Positions 33,357 to 42,778 are shown, counted from the stretch's first letter. The stretch: 64,000 nucleotides of DNA from Sphingobacterium sp. BN32 (GCF_030503615.1 NZ_CP129963.1:3348001-3412000), one strand, 5' to 3'. The notes: a model not told the origin generated them from the letters alone. Program-made: numbers and translations.

Positions 33357-34103
33357 TTAGGATTTCGGCTTCAATTTATCTTTCAAATGATCCTTAACTC
33401 TGGCTAGTACAGCTTCACCATATTCCAAGCTGGCGTCTTTTGCAGTCTGCGTGTACCATTTATCCTCCGAGAAATGATCCATATACACCCCTTCAGGACA
33501 AACAGCCATCATTAATGCTGTTTCTAGTTTCCCGGCATGATCTATAGGATAATCCTTCTGAATAGAATCGGACAATAATGGATAAGCTTGAATCCAATTA
33601 AATGGATTATCGCCTTCCTCATGGCCTTCATAATAATTTGCAGATTCTGCTTTACCCCACCAACCTTCACCAAATTGGCGCTCAATAAAATCGAACAAGG
33701 TTTGCCGTGCTGCTAATTTGAAAGATAGATCAGTTGGCATCCCTGCTGCAAAGTTTTCACTCTGATGATGCACAATGACATGGATATTTCGAAAACCAAT
33801 CCTTAGCAAGTTCATAAATAATGAACTTGCAAAAGGATAAAGTATATCTGGCCGATTATGTATACTACCATTTGCTTCAGGCCCTTCGACCGCGTAGCTT
33901 GCAGCGCCATAATAAAAGGCTGGTAAAATAATAAAGGGAACTTCGTTTTCTAATTGTGCTAACGTTTCCGTAATCACCAAAGTGTCTACTCCTGTGCATA
34001 AATGCTCTCCATGATATTCCAACACACCTAATGGAAGAACGACCGGAATGTTGTCAGCTATCGCCTTACGAATCTGTGTCGGAATCATTAATTCGTATCT
34101 CAT
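33357..34103 (-). CDS. Creatininase-family hydrolase
   Basis: A protein of 248 residues. The family signature is LPLGVLEYHGEHLCTGVDTLVITETL, with metal-binding Glu and His (EYHGEH, D-x-L), followed by YGAASYAVEGPEANGSIHN and NIHVIVHHQSENFAAGM; EGHEEG and HAGKLETALMMAVCPE supply the later metal ligand. Members open cyclic amides or, in IolN of the Thermotoga inositol pathway, cleave a cyclic diketo-inositol. In this sugar-acid context an IolN-like ring opening is attractive, but the sequence does not prove it. It lies 25 bp after susD. Confidence 0.88.
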   Translation of the reverse strand: MRYELMIPTQIRKAIADNIPVVLPLGVLEYHGEHLCTGVDTLVITETLAQLENEVPFIILPAFYYGAASYAVEGPEANGSIHNRPDILYPFASSLFMNLLRIGFRNIHVIVHHQSENFAAGMPTDLSFKLAARQTLFDFIERQFGEGWWGKAESANYYEGHEEGDNPFNWIQAYPLLSDSIQKDYPIDHAGKLETALMMAVCPEGVYMDHFSEDKWYTQTAKDASLEYGEAVLARVKDHLKDKLKPKS

Positions 34104-34128
34104 ATTAAATTAGTTTTAGCGTTCATAA

Positions 34129-35775
34129 CTACCAACCTTGGTTCTGTTCTAGGTTTCCATTTTTATCAATTTCGCCTTGTGGAATCGGCATAAAATACAT
34201 TTTGCTTTCAAACACGATCGGTGTTGGATCGACTTCAGGATAAGCATATGTGAAGCTGCCGTCAGCATGCTTTGTTATTAAGGCTCCGTGATATTTTTTC
34301 CCGTTCAAAAATGTTTCTGCCAATTTCCATCGTCTTAGATCCCAATATCTCTTTTTCTCAAAGCACATTTCCACGTAACGTTCGTTACGAATCAAATCGC
34401 GCATCTGTACTTTATTTAGTGATCCTACCGCCAAATCTGTTGTTATACCTGCGCGTTTTCGAAGTGTATTCAACGCTTGATAGACGGAAGCATCTGGCGC
34501 GGAAAGCGCCTCATTCTGAGCCTCTGCATAATTCAACAACACCTCTGCATAGCGCAGTTCTATCCATGGCTGGTCACTTCCTGTGCTTCCGGTATAGATT
34601 GTATTATCCGGATTGATAGCTTTTCGCGTATAGTAGCTCGTTATGGTGTTATAGATCGTGTTCTCTTTTGAGGCATCATAATCTCTACCACCTGAGTATG
34701 TTTCCAACGTGATTTCACGAACCGGCGGACCGGAAGTTGTTCCCTTGACTTTAGACCCATTAAATGCGATGAATGCATAAAATCGATCGTCGCGACCGAC
34801 ATAGGGATCATTCGGATTATAATTCGATCCTGCTTCTTTGATTCCTTTTCCGTTCTTCATCGGAAATGCATCTACCAACTCCTGCAATGGAGATAGTTGA
34901 CCAGCATTGTTATTGGCAAGGATTAGGGGTCTTAAACCGGCATCCCAACTGTGTTGCTTTTCTGGCAACTTGTATTGGATTTCAAAGATTGACTCTACAT
35001 GATTATTTGCTTTATCTAACCATATTTTATTCAAGTCGGGATACAAACTATATCTGTTCAAATCCATCAATTCTTTATTTGCTTTTGCAGCGTCTGCCCA
35101 GAGCGCGTTGTTATTTTCCTGATTATAGAGGGGACTCGCATGATACAACAAAACCCTTCCCAACAGGGCCATGGCCGAGCCTTGCGATGCTCTTCCTCTT
35201 GGGGCTGAAGCAGGTAATTCGTCCGTAGCCAGTTTTAATTCAGTAGCGATGAACTCGAACGTTTCCTTAACGCCTGCTCTTTTTACCATTAAATCATCTG
35301 AGATATTTTGTGCTGTTGTAATAATTGGAACTCCGCCATAACGCTTGACCATATCAAAATATAGAAATGCTCTTAGAAAGCGTGCTTCGCCTTTCAGGCG
35401 TTTTCGCGTATCCTCGTCAAGTGTAGCGGCATCTATTTTCGACAGAAACTCATTTGCACGACGAACCTGTTGATAGGCCCAAAAACCGAGAGGATTATAT
35501 GTTTGATCCCATTGGCCACGAAGTATTTGGTTTGGCGCATCCCCTGTATAATTGCATCGTCCTTCGTCAACTATGTTGTCTTGCGTATTTGAATACTCGT
35601 ATCCTTGTCGGTCATTATACATTTGATTGACTAATAGTTCAATCAATTTGCCATCTGACCATACGTCTTCTTCCGAAATAGCCGATGGATTCTTGGGGTC
35701 TAAAAAGTCTGACTCGCAGGAAGAAAAGGCGAAAGTAAAGAAAGCGACTATTGCTATATATTTTGTGAATTTCAT
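34129..35775 (-). CDS. SusD/RagB-like lipoprotein
   Basis: A protein of 548 residues. MKFTKYIAIVAFFTFAFSSC is a lipoprotein signal with lipobox FSSC followed by ESDFLDPKNPSAISEEDVW, the usual SusD opening. TPR-like helices follow (EARFLRAFLYFDMVKRYGGVPIIT; ELRYAEVLLNYAEAQNEAL), and the C-terminus has LIRNERYVEMCFEKKRYWDLRRWK. It caps the SusC barrel encoded 11 bp upstream and captures the ligand at the cell surface. Confidence 0.95.
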   Translation of the reverse strand: MKFTKYIAIVAFFTFAFSSCESDFLDPKNPSAISEEDVWSDGKLIELLVNQMYNDRQGYEYSNTQDNIVDEGRCNYTGDAPNQILRGQWDQTYNPLGFWAYQQVRRANEFLSKIDAATLDEDTRKRLKGEARFLRAFLYFDMVKRYGGVPIITTAQNISDDLMVKRAGVKETFEFIATELKLATDELPASAPRGRASQGSAMALLGRVLLYHASPLYNQENNNALWADAAKANKELMDLNRYSLYPDLNKIWLDKANNHVESIFEIQYKLPEKQHSWDAGLRPLILANNNAGQLSPLQELVDAFPMKNGKGIKEAGSNYNPNDPYVGRDDRFYAFIAFNGSKVKGTTSGPPVREITLETYSGGRDYDASKENTIYNTITSYYTRKAINPDNTIYTGSTGSDQPWIELRYAEVLLNYAEAQNEALSAPDASVYQALNTLRKRAGITTDLAVGSLNKVQMRDLIRNERYVEMCFEKKRYWDLRRWKLAETFLNGKKYHGALITKHADGSFTYAYPEVDPTPIVFESKMYFMPIPQGEIDKNGNLEQNQGW

Positions 35776-35786
35776 AACGTTAATAA

Positions 35787-38700
35787 TTAAAATGAAAGCA
35801 TAACACCTAGGTTGTAATTACGTTGTTGCGGATAGTAGTTTCCTGCACCGGTTGCAGCTTCAGGATCTAACTCATCGATTTGGCTAATCGTGAATAGATT
35901 AAATCCGGAAACATAAATTCTCATCTTATTGACTTTGATTTTATCGAGCCAATCACCAGAGAAATTATAGCCTAAGTCCAACGATTTTAAGCGAACATAA
36001 CCCGCTTTGCGCAGCCAGAAATTAGAATCGCGATTATTTATCGATCGAGAGTCAACCCATGCAAGCGGATATTTCGCGTCGGTATTCTCAGGAGACCATG
36101 AATCAGCAAAATAAGCGAAGTTATTACTTGACCCGCCGTTCAAATACATCACTCGTCCAGCGGCAGTCAACATCATATTACGTTGTGACGCACCTTGGAA
36201 AAAGAAATTCATATCTACGTTCTTCCAGGATAGCGATCCATTAAAGCCATACATTATACGTGGTTCACTTCCATAGTTGGCAATGACTTTTTGATCTTGA
36301 ATAGTAATTGCGCCATCGCCATCAATATCCGCATATTTGATATCGCCTGGAAGACTTTGCAATCCAAACTGCTTGCCGCCAAACCATGAATTAGCTTCTT
36401 CTTTTGATCGAAATAAACCCAATGCTTCGTATCCTGCACGGTAACCAATAGGGCGTCCTAGTTGTTTATTAAAATCCATCGCATTCGCAGGATCGTCTAT
36501 TTGCGTTACTTCATTTGTCGCATAAGAACCCACTAGCCTAAAATTGTAACTCCAGTCATTAACAGCGTTCTGATGGCCGATAGTGAATTCGACACCCTTA
36601 CTTTTAACTTTGGCATAATTCTCATTTGGCAATTGGCGGCCAAAAGTTCCAGGCACCGATCTATCCTTGCTCCAAAGGATGTCGCGGGTGTGTCGGAAGA
36701 AATAGTCGACTTCGAAGTTCAGCATAGAATTCCATAAGCTCCATTCCAATCCAATGTTGGTGTTATCTTGTTTTTCCCAAGTGATATTGTAATTCGGATA
36801 TACGCCGTATCCGACCTGCGGCACAGCTTTTCCATCGACCACAGGGCCAGCCCCAGTGATGATCGAATAACTTTCCAAAAACTGATAGGCATTCACTCGA
36901 TCATTTCCAATCAGACCTTTAGAAACGCGTAGCTTTAGGTTATTGATAAAGTTCAAACTTTCATTGTTCTTGAAAAAGGGTTCTTCCGAAATTCTCCATC
37001 CAGCAGAAACTGCGGGGAAGAATCCGAAGCGACTCTCTGTTGGAAAACGATAAGAGCCATCATATCTAAATGTCCCCTCAAACAAATATTTCCCTGCGTA
37101 AGCATAATTTACACGTCCCACAAGCGAACGTCGCGCATCGTTGATATATCCACGTCCATCAATCGATTGGTTAGTTGGTCCACTCGCAAAAAATTCATCT
37201 TTGATATTAGATATAAAATCTTCCTTTCTAGCGGTAAAGTTTTTACCTTTTGCGCCATATTGCTCATACAACAACATACCGCCAAGGCTATGATTATTAA
37301 AATCTCGGGCGTAGTTCAAGGAAATATTGTAAGTCGTATTAGTCAAGGCATCAAAACCTTCTGTTAAAGACGTTTTACTACCGACCATTTTTTCATTCGT
37401 TACATTTCCCTGCGCATCCTCATCGTACATCGTATAGGGCATTGCAAACACCTTATTGAAATAATGTTGTTTGTAATACGAGAAATTTCCATTGAGAGCG
37501 AGCCCTTCAGTAAGTACATCTAGCTTTTGATTGAAGAATAAAGTCCCTTGAAAAATGTCGTATTCTTGATCCTTGTATCCAGAGTTTTTTATCATCTCTA
37601 CAGGATGGGAGCCCGTAGTATTAGCCGCTCTACCACTTGGGTGGTATGCTAAGCGGGTTGGTGAAGCGTTGATAACACGGTGAAAGATTTCCGAAGCGTC
37701 CCAACTTGGGGATTCAAAAAGCTCTTGTCGTGCTTCTAGGTTTAACCCAACGGTTAGACTATTTGTTATCGAGGCATCGATATTCGAACGAATATTATAT
37801 CGTTTGAAACCAATATTATCGTATAGCCCGGTTTGATTCAAATAACCAAGCGAACCGAAATATCGAACAGATTCACTACCGCCCTGGAGACTTAAATTAT
37901 GTTGATTTTGAGGGCTACGATCTTTAAATGTCTCAGCATACCAATCAGTTCCGTTTTCCTTAAATTTCTGTAATTCCGCGTCAGTATAGAAGTTATTTGC
38001 CTGTGCGGGATTATTTGGGTCGTATCCTTGATTATAGAATGCCTGATTGCGCGTAACGCCATAGTCGTAAGCGGTCATTAACGTTGGATATTGGGTTGGC
38101 TCCTGCAGGCCCACCATACCTGAATATGTCAAAACAGGTTTTCCGACTTTTCCTCTCTTTGTGGTTATCAAGATAACCCCGTTTGCTGCACGAGCGCCAT
38201 AGACTGCCGCGGCTGATGCGTCTTTCAAAACGGAGATGCTAGCGACTTCATTTGGATCGATATTTCCAAAGCCATCGGAACGAACAACCCCATCGACTAC
38301 AACCAGTGGGTTATTATCGTTCAATGTACTCAATCCACGAACACGAATAGTGGATCCGCTTCCCGGGCGACCATCAGAGTTCACAGAGGAAACCCCAGGC
38401 ATACGCCCCCCGATGGCATTCGATAGGTTATTTGTTGGTGTTTTTGCGATTTCATCCCCACTAACCGTGGCGACAGAACCTGTTAAATTGATTTTCTTCT
38501 GCGTACCATATCCAACTACGACAACCTCATCAATATCATCGACAACCTCCAATAAGGTAATATTTACATTTGATCGATTGCCAATTGCAACTTCTTTACT
38601 CGAAAACCCCATCAAACTAACAACTAGGACAGGGTTTTGGATAGCATAGGATAATGAATACTCACCTCTTTCATTAGTTGAAACAGCCGCAGGAGTTCCT

Positions 38701-39188
38701 TTTATCGTCACGGTAGCCCCTGCTAAAGGCTCTCCTGAATCTTTGCTAACAACGCCTTGAACGGTGCTTTGTTGATTCCAACCGTTAAGACTCTCGGTAT
38801 GAATTTGCAATTTTTGAGGCTTCAGATATCCATTCTGCTCTTGCTTAATTACGATGATGTCATCTTGCATTTCCCATGAAACTGGTTTCCCTTTCAAGAG
38901 CGACTCCAAAGCGAGCGATAAATCCATCGACTTCACATTAATATTCACCTTAAGCTCAGCTAGTTTTCTCCCGTTTAGAAAAAACTGTTTGCCGGTCTGC
39001 TGTTGAATGCTCCGCATCGCCTGTACCAAAGTAATGCCCTCCCCCTTCAGGGTGACCTGCTGCGCAATTCCATTCCCTAGAACGGTGCAGATATTTAAGA
39101 AAGTTAATAAGACTATTAATTTCATGGCTAGTAAAAATGGCTTCCCTAAAGACCTGATTCGGTCTTTAACAATTGAATAAAAAATCAT
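35787..39188 (-). CDS. SusC/RagA TonB-dependent transporter with STN signalling domain
   Basis: A protein of 1133 residues. After the signal segment, an STN domain (about 45-115, VTLKGEGITLVQAMRSIQQQ .. DDIIVIKQ) is present; it contacts a FecR-type anti-sigma factor. Next are a CarboxypepD_reg-like domain (about 138-215, VQGVVSKDSGEPLAGATVTI), the TonB box region with DEVVVVGYGTQKKINLTGSV, the plug and the barrel ending YNLGVMLSF. The STN domain and the fecR gene just upstream show ligand-induced, ECF-sigma controlled expression of the locus. The imported compound is unknown. Confidence 0.95.
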   Translation of the reverse strand: MIFYSIVKDRIRSLGKPFLLAMKLIVLLTFLNICTVLGNGIAQQVTLKGEGITLVQAMRSIQQQTGKQFFLNGRKLAELKVNINVKSMDLSLALESLLKGKPVSWEMQDDIIVIKQEQNGYLKPQKLQIHTESLNGWNQQSTVQGVVSKDSGEPLAGATVTIKGTPAAVSTNERGEYSLSYAIQNPVLVVSLMGFSSKEVAIGNRSNVNITLLEVVDDIDEVVVVGYGTQKKINLTGSVATVSGDEIAKTPTNNLSNAIGGRMPGVSSVNSDGRPGSGSTIRVRGLSTLNDNNPLVVVDGVVRSDGFGNIDPNEVASISVLKDASAAAVYGARAANGVILITTKRGKVGKPVLTYSGMVGLQEPTQYPTLMTAYDYGVTRNQAFYNQGYDPNNPAQANNFYTDAELQKFKENGTDWYAETFKDRSPQNQHNLSLQGGSESVRYFGSLGYLNQTGLYDNIGFKRYNIRSNIDASITNSLTVGLNLEARQELFESPSWDASEIFHRVINASPTRLAYHPSGRAANTTGSHPVEMIKNSGYKDQEYDIFQGTLFFNQKLDVLTEGLALNGNFSYYKQHYFNKVFAMPYTMYDEDAQGNVTNEKMVGSKTSLTEGFDALTNTTYNISLNYARDFNNHSLGGMLLYEQYGAKGKNFTARKEDFISNIKDEFFASGPTNQSIDGRGYINDARRSLVGRVNYAYAGKYLFEGTFRYDGSYRFPTESRFGFFPAVSAGWRISEEPFFKNNESLNFINNLKLRVSKGLIGNDRVNAYQFLESYSIITGAGPVVDGKAVPQVGYGVYPNYNITWEKQDNTNIGLEWSLWNSMLNFEVDYFFRHTRDILWSKDRSVPGTFGRQLPNENYAKVKSKGVEFTIGHQNAVNDWSYNFRLVGSYATNEVTQIDDPANAMDFNKQLGRPIGYRAGYEALGLFRSKEEANSWFGGKQFGLQSLPGDIKYADIDGDGAITIQDQKVIANYGSEPRIMYGFNGSLSWKNVDMNFFFQGASQRNMMLTAAGRVMYLNGGSSNNFAYFADSWSPENTDAKYPLAWVDSRSINNRDSNFWLRKAGYVRLKSLDLGYNFSGDWLDKIKVNKMRIYVSGFNLFTISQIDELDPEAATGAGNYYPQQRNYNLGVMLSF

Positions 39189-39315
39189 AATTTTAAGTGG
39201 TTTAAATTGTTTCTGTTGCTTTTAATTGGCCTTCCTATTGTTCAATTGATGTAATAATCGATTTAAATCACGTCCAAATAGTGTAGCAGCACTATTTGGA
39301 CTCCTTTTGAATCCA

Positions 39316-40536
39316 TTATTTCTTGACTACTAACCGAAAACGGTTATCTTGTTTTTCCATTCTGAATTTTACACCTCCTTTTTCTAGTGTTTTTAGTACT
39401 GTGGTTAATTTGTTGGAACGATTTATTTCCGCATAAAATTGAGATTGTGGGATCTCTCCTTCGTAGCGAACATCGAAATCATACCATCTACTCAATACGT
39501 TCAATGCTTGGCTTAGGTCAGTATTGTTGAAAATGAACTTATTATCTTTCCATCCTAAAACGTCGTCAGTGTTAAACTGTGTCTTCTCGATAGCTGAATT
39601 GCTAATGATCGACTGTTCTCCTGGATTTAGATTTAATTTTCCCGCAGGTCTGTGTGCTTCCCTCACACGGACTTTACCATGTACTAAACTTGTTTTCTCA
39701 ACCTTATCGTCAGCGTAAGCTTCTACATTAAATGCAGTGCCTAACACTTCTATAATTTGTCTTTTAGTATGTATTAAAAACGGTGTCCGAACCTGCTCTT
39801 GATCTGCATGGTCCTGATGATATCTTGTGGAAACTTCGAAATATCCTTCGCCTGACAGCTCTACCAATCGCTCATTGTTTTTAAACTTCAGAGGATATTT
39901 CAACACAGATCCAGAGTTTAACCAAACCTTCGTTCCGTCGCCTAAAACGAGATGATAATTACCCCCTTTCGGAACCTCCAAACTAAGCATCTCAATATTG
40001 GATAGTTCAGAGTCATTGCCAACGGATGTTCCATCAACATAGGATAAACCGTTATCTATTAGAAGTCCAGACTTTGCGGAGTTAAGCTCGATAACTTTCC
40101 CATTATCGAGTCGCAGAATTGCTTTAGAAGATGGTGTTGGAATTTCACTAACAATCTCGATATTAGAACTATTTCGACTTTGTTGATATAAAATAAATAA
40201 AGTAGAAATGGAGAGTGTGATCAGTAATAGACTCGCTATACGAAGCCAGGACATTCGTTTTAGTTTAACTGGAGGAATGTTAATTTCATGATCTCGAATC
40301 TTTCGAATGGTTTGAATCTTCAACCTTTCCTCCCAGGAATCATTATCTGATTTTTCTAATTCTAGTTTTTCAACTAAATCATCCCACAGCACACCATCCT
40401 CTCCAATTTTTTCCAATAGCTGGTGGAAATAAGGGTTTGCGGAAGCATAGTTTTCCAGAATAGTTAATTCTTCTTCGCTAATACTACCATCGATTCGCTT
40501 CTGTAAAAGCGATAATATTTCATCGAGATTATACAT
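39316..40536 (-). CDS. FecR-family anti-sigma factor
   Basis: A protein of 406 residues. The N-terminal cytoplasmic part (about 1-93) with a helical sigma-binding region is followed by one transmembrane helix (WLRIASLLLITLSISTLFILY, about 95-115), a periplasmic FecR domain (about 180-290, VPKGGNYHLVLGDGTKVWLNSGS; EVLGTAFNVEAYADD) and a C-terminal DUF4974 domain (FIFNNTDLSQALNVLSRWYDFDV). It keeps an ECF sigma factor inactive until the STN domain of the SusC receptor signals. No sigma gene lies upstream of it; the only one in the locus is at 26402-26983. Confidence 0.94.
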   Translation of the reverse strand: MYNLDEILSLLQKRIDGSISEEELTILENYASANPYFHQLLEKIGEDGVLWDDLVEKLELEKSDNDSWEERLKIQTIRKIRDHEINIPPVKLKRMSWLRIASLLLITLSISTLFILYQQSRNSSNIEIVSEIPTPSSKAILRLDNGKVIELNSAKSGLLIDNGLSYVDGTSVGNDSELSNIEMLSLEVPKGGNYHLVLGDGTKVWLNSGSVLKYPLKFKNNERLVELSGEGYFEVSTRYHQDHADQEQVRTPFLIHTKRQIIEVLGTAFNVEAYADDKVEKTSLVHGKVRVREAHRPAGKLNLNPGEQSIISNSAIEKTQFNTDDVLGWKDNKFIFNNTDLSQALNVLSRWYDFDVRYEGEIPQSQFYAEINRSNKLTTVLKTLEKGGVKFRMEKQDNRFRLVVKK

Positions 40537-40672
40537 TGGTTATTGACAATTTCACTAGAAACGGAAAACTGTATTAAACCTTAGCAAAAAGTGTCATTTT
40601 TTTTCATGGAGAAACAAACATCATAAATCGAAGCTGCGAGACGAATCGGATATTGCCATCCGTGACTATTCA

Positions 40673-40767
40673 AATCATCCCTCCTTCCCTTCAACAAATA
40701 GTAGATAACCCTTAATTTTCGCACAAAAAAAGGCGACCAATATTGGCCGCCATAGGTCTTTATACTA
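40673..40767. repeat. Repeat block E, copy 2
   Basis: Nearly identical to 26136-26231: AATCATCCCTCC, then CAACAAATA, AACCCTTAATTTTCGCACAA and GGCGACCAATATTGGCCGCC, then GGTCTTTATACTAA. Confidence 0.8.
40725..40751 (-). terminator. Rho-independent terminator after the SGNH gene
   Basis: On the minus strand GGCGGCCAAT / ATTGGTCGCC then seven T, 34 bp after the stop codon. It is the same hairpin as at 26189-26215. Confidence 0.75.
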
Positions 40768-40784
40768 ATACTAAGTACTAAATT

Positions 40785-41903
40785 CTACTTCAATATTTTC
40801 TTCAGCACTTTCGTATAAGCATCCGAAATCTTCTTCATGCCGATATCGTTAGGATGTGCATAATCCACGGTCGATTCGATATCAAAGCCAATATCTTGAC
40901 TTGACACCCAATACAAATTCTTGTCGCCTTTCGCTTTGATCTCTTTAAAAGTCTCGAATGCAACCACCGAAGAGGAGCCATATTCTGAAAGGTTGGTTTT
41001 GCTCATAATACCCGGCACTTCGCTGGAGCTGTGTGCCATCAGCATAATGGGCGTCGTGGGATGCTTTTTACGCAAGGTCGAAACCGCATTGATTATTAAC
41101 TTTTTCAAGTCATCGGCAGAACGATCTTTGGTAAGTGCAAGATTAGGAATACAATCCAGCAGATATGCAGCAGCATCGACCTCATTGATGAGGTCGAGAA
41201 TAGGCTGTTCCAGTCTTCCATTTCCGGAGAATGCCAGATTGATGACCGGTTGGCTAAAATTACGACCAAGCATATTTGTCCATCCTAAGCCTGGGCGTGT
41301 CGCGCATGCTCCTTGGGCAATCGAAGTACCATAAACGATAATTGGCTTTTCAGTATTCTTTGTGAACTCAAAGCTCGCCCCCTCCTTAACGCCGATTTCC
41401 ATCCAATCAACCGCATTATACAAGGGAAGATAAAGCCTGTACTGGTTTCCTCTCCCCGTTGGCACTGCAAGGTTTACATAGTCGTAAGTAATGGTGTCAG
41501 CGAACTTATACTTGCCAAAAGACCACTTCCAGTCGCCTGCTTTCTCACCTTTTGCATATAAATCAACGCCGCTCACACCTGTAGTCGGCATATGGGGCAT
41601 ATTTAAGGCATTACGCACCTTATAGCGCACGGCCACTTCGGGTGAGTTTGAAATAAACTCCACATAGATACCTGCCGCTTGCTGACCTAGGTGCCACACC
41701 GGTTCACGAACTTCGGTTTTTAAATTCAAAGGCAAACGAGCATAGGCATCTTCTGCTTTTAAAGCTGCTGTACGCCCCTGCAAAGCTGATTCTTTTAGTG
41801 GGTTATGCCAAGAAATATTCTGCGCGAACAGACTCCCTGTTGCTACAAGCAAGAAAAGAGAGCTTAATAAGCTCTCTTTCCAGTTATGAAGTGTTTTCTT
41901 CAT
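40785..41903 (-). CDS. SGNH/GDSL-type hydrolase, secreted
   Basis: A protein of 372 residues from ATG 41903 (the longer frame to 41936 precedes the signal peptide). The signal peptide runs LLSSLFLLVATGSLFAQ. An N-terminal beta-sandwich (about 20-160) of the type found before SGNH domains in carbohydrate esterases is followed by the SGNH domain: block I VYGTSIAQGACATRPGLGW (Ser in GTS rather than GDS), block II with NLAFSGNGR and block V VDYAHPNDIGM supplying Asp and His. Likely an esterase on glycans or a related deacylase. The start overlaps the stop of the DUF1080 gene by one base. Confidence 0.85.
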   Translation of the reverse strand: MKKTLHNWKESLLSSLFLLVATGSLFAQNISWHNPLKESALQGRTAALKAEDAYARLPLNLKTEVREPVWHLGQQAAGIYVEFISNSPEVAVRYKVRNALNMPHMPTTGVSGVDLYAKGEKAGDWKWSFGKYKFADTITYDYVNLAVPTGRGNQYRLYLPLYNAVDWMEIGVKEGASFEFTKNTEKPIIVYGTSIAQGACATRPGLGWTNMLGRNFSQPVINLAFSGNGRLEQPILDLINEVDAAAYLLDCIPNLALTKDRSADDLKKLIINAVSTLRKKHPTTPIMLMAHSSSEVPGIMSKTNLSEYGSSSVVAFETFKEIKAKGDKNLYWVSSQDIGFDIESTVDYAHPNDIGMKKISDAYTKVLKKILK

Positions 41904-42724
41904 TATAATACTTTTACCGTTACATTCCTCAACCAAATATCGTCGCCGTGGTCTTGGAATCCAATAACCCCCGCCTTCTCTTTGCCACCTACGGTGCTTA
42001 ATAACTCAAACGCCAAAGGCCATTTTTCCTTGCTGAATTTGCTGGCTTGTAGCAATTCGATCCAAGATGGAGTCCATAATTCATATTCCACCACTTTCTC
42101 GTCGTTCTGATAGTGCGTTACTTTCCCTTTGTTCACCACAATCTTCGCTCTATTCCACTGCCCGGCAGGGAAAGCATTTTGCGGTTTCGCCGGAATCATA
42201 TCATACAGCGATGCAGATTTACGGTTACCATCAACCCCCTGCTTGGCATCCGGGTGATTTTGATTATCCAGTAATTGGTATTCTGGAGATGAAATATAGA
42301 TTGGTTGGTTTTTAACCTCTTTGGCTAAGAAAAATACACCCGAGTTTCCTGCCTGTGAGATTTTCCATTCGAACTCTAGTTCAAAGTTTTTGAAATCGTG
42401 AGCAAAAATAATATCGCCACCCTCCGCCTTGGCATTGCCTCCCGGTGCTTTCGAGAATTTTAATGTACCATTGTCGATTGCCCATTTTGCAGGCACATGG
42501 TCTTTATTGTATCCTCTCCATCCATTTAAGGAAGAACCATCAAACAATACATAAGCTCCCGCAGAATTCTTTTTGAAATCCTTTAAGTTGACCTTCGGAA
42601 GTTTATTTAATTCGTATACAGGCTGCGCTTGAGGCGCGGTAGTAGATGATTTTGTTGCACATGATCCTAATGTTAATCCAAATGCAACAATTAATCCATA
42701 CCCAAAATTTCTTTTCATAGTCAT
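41903..42724 (-). CDS. DUF1080 (3-keto-disaccharide hydrolase-like) lipoprotein
   Basis: A protein of 273 residues from ATG 42724 or two codons later at 42718 (MKRNFGYG); the longer frame to 42775 adds residues before the signal peptide. Lipobox LGSC follows a glycine-rich hydrophobic stretch. The jellyroll domain has FDGSSLNGWRGYN, FELEFEWKISQAGNSGVFF, PEYQLLDNQNHPDAKQG and the ending DIWLRNVTVKVL. Relatives cleave 3-keto-glucosides or bind polysaccharides. It is translationally joined to the SGNH gene and 54 bp from the receptor gene upstream. Confidence 0.88.
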   Translation of the reverse strand: MTMKRNFGYGLIVAFGLTLGSCATKSSTTAPQAQPVYELNKLPKVNLKDFKKNSAGAYVLFDGSSLNGWRGYNKDHVPAKWAIDNGTLKFSKAPGGNAKAEGGDIIFAHDFKNFELEFEWKISQAGNSGVFFLAKEVKNQPIYISSPEYQLLDNQNHPDAKQGVDGNRKSASLYDMIPAKPQNAFPAGQWNRAKIVVNKGKVTHYQNDEKVVEYELWTPSWIELLQASKFSKEKWPLAFELLSTVGGKEKAGVIGFQDHGDDIWLRNVTVKVL

Positions 42725-42778
42725 TAGTCGATTAAGTTGAAAGATTAAATTTAATGAAACAAATTGTAAATGCAAGGT

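Larger units (their letters stand above)
40537..40784. other. Intergenic repeat island 3
   Basis: 248 bp without a gene between fecR (5' side) and the SGNH gene (3' side). It contains repeat block E copy 2 and a short TACTAATACTAAGTACTAA string. No sigma-factor gene or remnant was seen here. Confidence 0.7.

Noticed and set aside
38236-38649. 137-codon plus-strand frame inside the STN-SusC gene
   Set aside because: Antisense to the conserved CarboxypepD/plug region; composition reflects the opposite strand.
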